Shown in pieces: positions 60,855 through 64,000 of a DNA stretch of 64,000 bases. The stretch lies in assembly GCA_032988165.1 (NCBI GenBank), contig JANTQF010000002.1:274213-338212 (forward strand), in the 5' to 3' direction. The position numbers and the translations under genes are program-made. Positions within the stretch are counted from its first letter, which is position 1. Every line of letters starts with the position of its first letter. The notes under the pieces are model-generated. The model was not told the origin of the DNA. It made no database searches and was given only the letters and a program-made list of their open reading frames with translations. Origin of the DNA: Emmonsiellopsis sp. PD_33 (Eukaryota; Ascomycota; Eurotiomycetes; Onygenales; Ajellomycetaceae).

Positions 60855-61622
60855 TTGATCAAGCAAATGCTTCTTACATCCCAAGGATAGAAAGAGGTTG
60901 ATATGAGAAGAGGTGGACCGTGGCTGGGCAAGGCTGAACCGCCGTACCGTACCGTAATGACGGCCCCCGTACATCGATACGCATTGGGCTTGGCGTGGTG
61001 TCCAAGACTTCAACTTGTCGCTCGCCCATCTCTTGATTCTGTATTCCTCCGTCTTGATTTTTCATCTTCCATTCTCCATTTTCCATGTTTCTGCGCTTTG
61101 CCTGATCTCTGTCCTGTCCTCGCGACGGGCTCTCCGATTGACGCTGCGTGCTGGTGGTATCTATCTGCGGGCGTTTTGGCGCTACGCATCCTGGGTGTTT
61201 CGAAATCCTGCTGTCTTCCCTGCCTGCCGGGCCAGCCCATCAGTCTCCCCTCAGCGCAACTCCTCCCTTCCCCCCAACCCGCTCCGTCCTTCTCCCTCAC
61301 CGTCTGTCTCCATTGTCGCATTCGTTTCCATCCATCGCCATCTGCACCGTTACGCCATTCTCCGAGCGAAGAATTCTCCGCGCTGGATGATCCATTTGTG
61401 TAGTTAGTCTGTCCAGTTCAGCTCCGTCACAACAGCCACATCCCCCACTAGCGCAGATCTCGCTTGCCCACACTGCGTTCGTTCCTGTTCTCCATCGAGG
61501 CCTTCACCACCACCACCCACCCAACACCCGCCTGTCGCCCGTGATAACCGCCATTTTCACGCGTCAAATCACCCGCTCTTTGCCGTTTTGCTATCGCTAG
61601 ACCTGCCATCGCCCTCTTCGCG

Positions 61623-63827
61623 ATGGCTTCGACGCGTCATCCGCCGCCCTTGCGCATCTACCAGGACACTGGCCCTCCCCCCATGACTCAGCGTCCCAAT
61701 TCCTCCTCGGCCCAGCAGCCAAATCGTCTCCAGCCGTCTGCGATGCCTCTGCAGCCCATGAAAAACGCGTCGGTCAATAAGAACCTCGCCCTGAACCCGC
61801 CCCCAAATGGCCAGTTTAACATCTCGCCCGTGAAACCTCAACGTCGACCCAGCATGTCCGGTTCGGGACAGGGCAAGCTGGGCTTTGTTCCAATCTCTGC
61901 CCCCAACCCGGTCGCATTCACGACGGATTCGCCAACGAAACCCAACGGTCTCCCGCACATGGGCCAACATGCGCTTTTTACAACGTTTTCCTGCGTGCCA
62001 ACCGAACCATCATTTGCTTCCAAAGCCTCGCATAAGGGCGCTCAAAACGAAAGCTTTCCTGCTTTCCCAAACCCTCCCTACTCGGGATCGCTCCCACCCA
62101 AGCGTTCCCTAATGGAGGCCGCACCGTTGAAGACCCGTCCGTACAAGAAGATAAAGCGCGACGAGCCAGCCTTCCTTCAACTCCCAGATCCTCTTGATAT
62201 GCCTCCAGTCGAGGACGACGGCTCGAAACCTCCCTACAGCTACGCGATTCTTATCGGAATGGCCATCCTTCGCGCGCCAAATAGGCGTCTGACACTTGCC
62301 CAGATCTATAAATGGATCTCAGACACCTTTAGCTTCTATCGTGCTGGTGATTCCGGTTGGCAGAACAGCATTCGACACAACCTCAGCTTGAACAAGGCGT
62401 TCATCAAGCAGGAGCGGCCAAAGGACGACCCAGGAAAGGGGAATTACTGGGCCATCGAACCAGGCATGGAGACTCAATTTCTCAAAGACAAACCCCTTCG
62501 TCGAAACACGCTCACGAGTATGCCAATTGCGCCCCCTACTCCTCGAATGGATCATCAGCCTTTGGAGTCTCCAGTGCAGCCTTATATGCAACTCCCTGCA
62601 GCCACTACTGCGGCCCCGGCACCTGCTACAACCACATATATGCCCCCACCACCGCAACATACATCCAAAGCCAATGCCAATGTAGACTTGTCCTCTGATG
62701 CCACTATTCCTGCTTCCGATCCTGCCCTCCAAGAGGATAGTGGCGATGAAATTGGGCGCCTTTGTATCCCCAAATCCGCACAATTGCCTCACTCCTCGCC
62801 GCCCCACCCTATCCATTCTTCCCCTCCGATTGCGCCGGCTGTTTTCCGTCGACAGGCAACGCCTCCCACTCCATCTCGTCCGCTCACTGCTTCGGCTGCC
62901 GCATCACGTTCGCGAAAACGCAACTCTGCAGCCGTAAACGATAGTGGCTATTTCTCATCGTTGGAATCTTCTGCCATGCGCCCTCACAAGGCCGGCCATA
63001 TCTTGACCTCTGATCTTGATATTGAGCCTCCACGTATTAAGCGAGGCCGCGCTGAAGAGGAGATTGCGCGCATTCGAAGCTCTTCGCATGACATCAGCCC
63101 ATTGCGTGTTGGAACTCTGAAAGATGTTAGCCAGATGATTGGATCTTCCCCACTCCGCAATGAATATATCAGCATGCTGCCCCCCCCTCTTACTCCCGCC
63201 ATCAAATTCAAGAAACCACTCAAGCCACCCCCTTCGCTTTCGCCCAACACCAATTTACAGAATCACCGCAAGAAGATTCAACAAATGGTGAATTCTCCAA
63301 TCAAACACTACGGATTGACCGATGATATCCTTCCCTGGAGTCCCGCGTTCAATATCCAGGACGACGCCTTTATCTCAAACGACAATCTTAACATCCCGTT
63401 CGACATCTTTTCTGAGCAGCTGCCCGCCAATGTTTCCACCCCTACCTATGGCTCTCCAGAAAAGCGGTCGGCGAGACGGGCACGTTCGGATAAACTTGGC
63501 CAATCCAATAACCTTCTTGCGGATATCACGGACCTTCGTGCCAATAGTCGCTTGAACACTCCAACATTGAAGTCGTCCAGACCTAAAGGTCTCAAGTTCT
63601 ACGATTCTCCCTCTAAGAAGTCTGATGCCAGCCGCTTCAACGATATTTCCCAGGACGACTTGTTCTCGTTCAACCTCTTCAGCGAGGACAGTGGTGAAGT
63701 TGATGGCATCGACCTCCTCCAAGGCTTCGAGAAAATTGGTCACTCGGGCAAGGAGGACCATTCTCCAAAGCAGATTCTTCAAAACAGATCGTATATGGGG
63801 CCAACAAGCAACAATGGCCGGTTTTAA
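61623..63827 (+). CDS. Forkhead transcription factor (Hcm1/Sep1-like)
   Basis: A single open exon of 734 residues. The forkhead DNA-binding domain spans about 203-295, starting KPPYSYAILIGMAIL, with the recognition helix block WQNSIRHNLSLNKAF and GKGNYWAIEP. No FHA domain is seen, which points to the Hcm1/Sep1 class rather than Fkh1/Fkh2. In yeasts these drive S- or M-phase and septation genes. Long Pro/Ser/Thr-rich disordered regions flank the domain and contain many SP/TP sites, likely cyclin-dependent kinase targets. Basic clusters such as TRPYKKIKRDE (before the domain) may be nuclear signals. The ATG at 61623 is the first of the frame. The paralogue assignment is moderate. Confidence 0.88.
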   Translation: MASTRHPPPLRIYQDTGPPPMTQRPNSSSAQQPNRLQPSAMPLQPMKNASVNKNLALNPPPNGQFNISPVKPQRRPSMSGSGQGKLGFVPISAPNPVAFTTDSPTKPNGLPHMGQHALFTTFSCVPTEPSFASKASHKGAQNESFPAFPNPPYSGSLPPKRSLMEAAPLKTRPYKKIKRDEPAFLQLPDPLDMPPVEDDGSKPPYSYAILIGMAILRAPNRRLTLAQIYKWISDTFSFYRAGDSGWQNSIRHNLSLNKAFIKQERPKDDPGKGNYWAIEPGMETQFLKDKPLRRNTLTSMPIAPPTPRMDHQPLESPVQPYMQLPAATTAAPAPATTTYMPPPPQHTSKANANVDLSSDATIPASDPALQEDSGDEIGRLCIPKSAQLPHSSPPHPIHSSPPIAPAVFRRQATPPTPSRPLTASAAASRSRKRNSAAVNDSGYFSSLESSAMRPHKAGHILTSDLDIEPPRIKRGRAEEEIARIRSSSHDISPLRVGTLKDVSQMIGSSPLRNEYISMLPPPLTPAIKFKKPLKPPPSLSPNTNLQNHRKKIQQMVNSPIKHYGLTDDILPWSPAFNIQDDAFISNDNLNIPFDIFSEQLPANVSTPTYGSPEKRSARRARSDKLGQSNNLLADITDLRANSRLNTPTLKSSRPKGLKFYDSPSKKSDASRFNDISQDDLFSFNLFSEDSGEVDGIDLLQGFEKIGHSGKEDHSPKQILQNRSYMGPTSNNGRF

Positions 63828-64000
63828 TAACTGAAACGCACTGTCATGAACACACTCTTGGTGCTTGGCAACATCAAGCTGCAGTCTCTCTCTCTCACGC
63901 CCGATACAGGTCATGCTCCACATGATCAATTGGCCCGCGTTCCGTGCAATAACCGTGGGGAGCGATGGGAAAGCCTGTGCGGCACTGCGAATATACGGGA

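Larger units (their letters stand above)
59436..61622. other. Long intergenic region: aspartate kinase 3' flank and forkhead promoter/leader
   Basis: 2.2 kb without a supported gene. It holds short tandem repeats (CATC-type at 60220-60248; ATGG-type at 60829-60854), copies of GTACCGTACCGTA-like sequence near 60540 and 60945, and from 61,210 a C/T-rich leader with several small ATG frames that could act as upstream ORFs. Such large upstream regions are common for fungal regulators. Confidence 0.5.

Overview
The window is nuclear DNA of a filamentous ascomycete. Genes carry many short GT-AG introns (about 45-85 bases), and the proteins are standard fungal ones. Extreme CpG erasure over repeats is, from what I recall of the literature, a trait of Onygenales such as Coccidioides, so I suggest an Onygenales-like fungus. 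The order-level placement is inference.

Left gene block (1-17,400): the C-terminal part of a Wapl-type cohesin regulator (+, cut by the window edge), Rheb GTPase (+), seryl-tRNA synthetase (+), 3-phosphoglycerate dehydrogenase (+), the Bur1/CDK9-type kinase (-), and a 21-exon P5B-type ATPase of the Ypk9/ATP13A2 class (-).

Middle (about 17,444-43,196): a 25.7-kb AT-rich island in which I find no CpG dinucleotide by eye. It is built of dead transposons. An 11.3-kb LTR retrotransposon on the minus strand has 318-bp LTRs, a 4-bp target duplication, a primer-binding-like site and a polypurine tract. A hAT transposase remnant (-) is split inside its N-terminal region by a complete 5.57-kb Ty3/gypsy chromovirus-type element (+) with about 254-bp LTRs and a 5-bp duplication. 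A 368-bp palindromic hAT-like miniature element has an 8-bp duplication. LTR pairs differ almost only by transitions, often as CA in one copy against TG in the other, the mark of CpG-directed repeat-induced point mutation.

Right gene block (43,200-64,000): NAP1 histone chaperone (+), class V myosin (+), ITP/XTP pyrophosphatase (+), Fap7-type adenylate kinase (-), a zinc-finger C78-family peptidase of the ZUFSP/Mug105 type (-), aspartate kinase (+) and a forkhead transcription factor (+).

The genes are mainly housekeeping. Two amino-acid biosynthesis genes (phosphoglycerate dehydrogenase and aspartate kinase) each have a perfect TGASTCA site upstream, which suggests joint cross-pathway (Gcn4/CpcA) control. 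Exon borders were worked out by hand from splice signals, frame and family conservation. I see no new defence or biosynthetic system; the unusual content is the nested, mutated repeat island.
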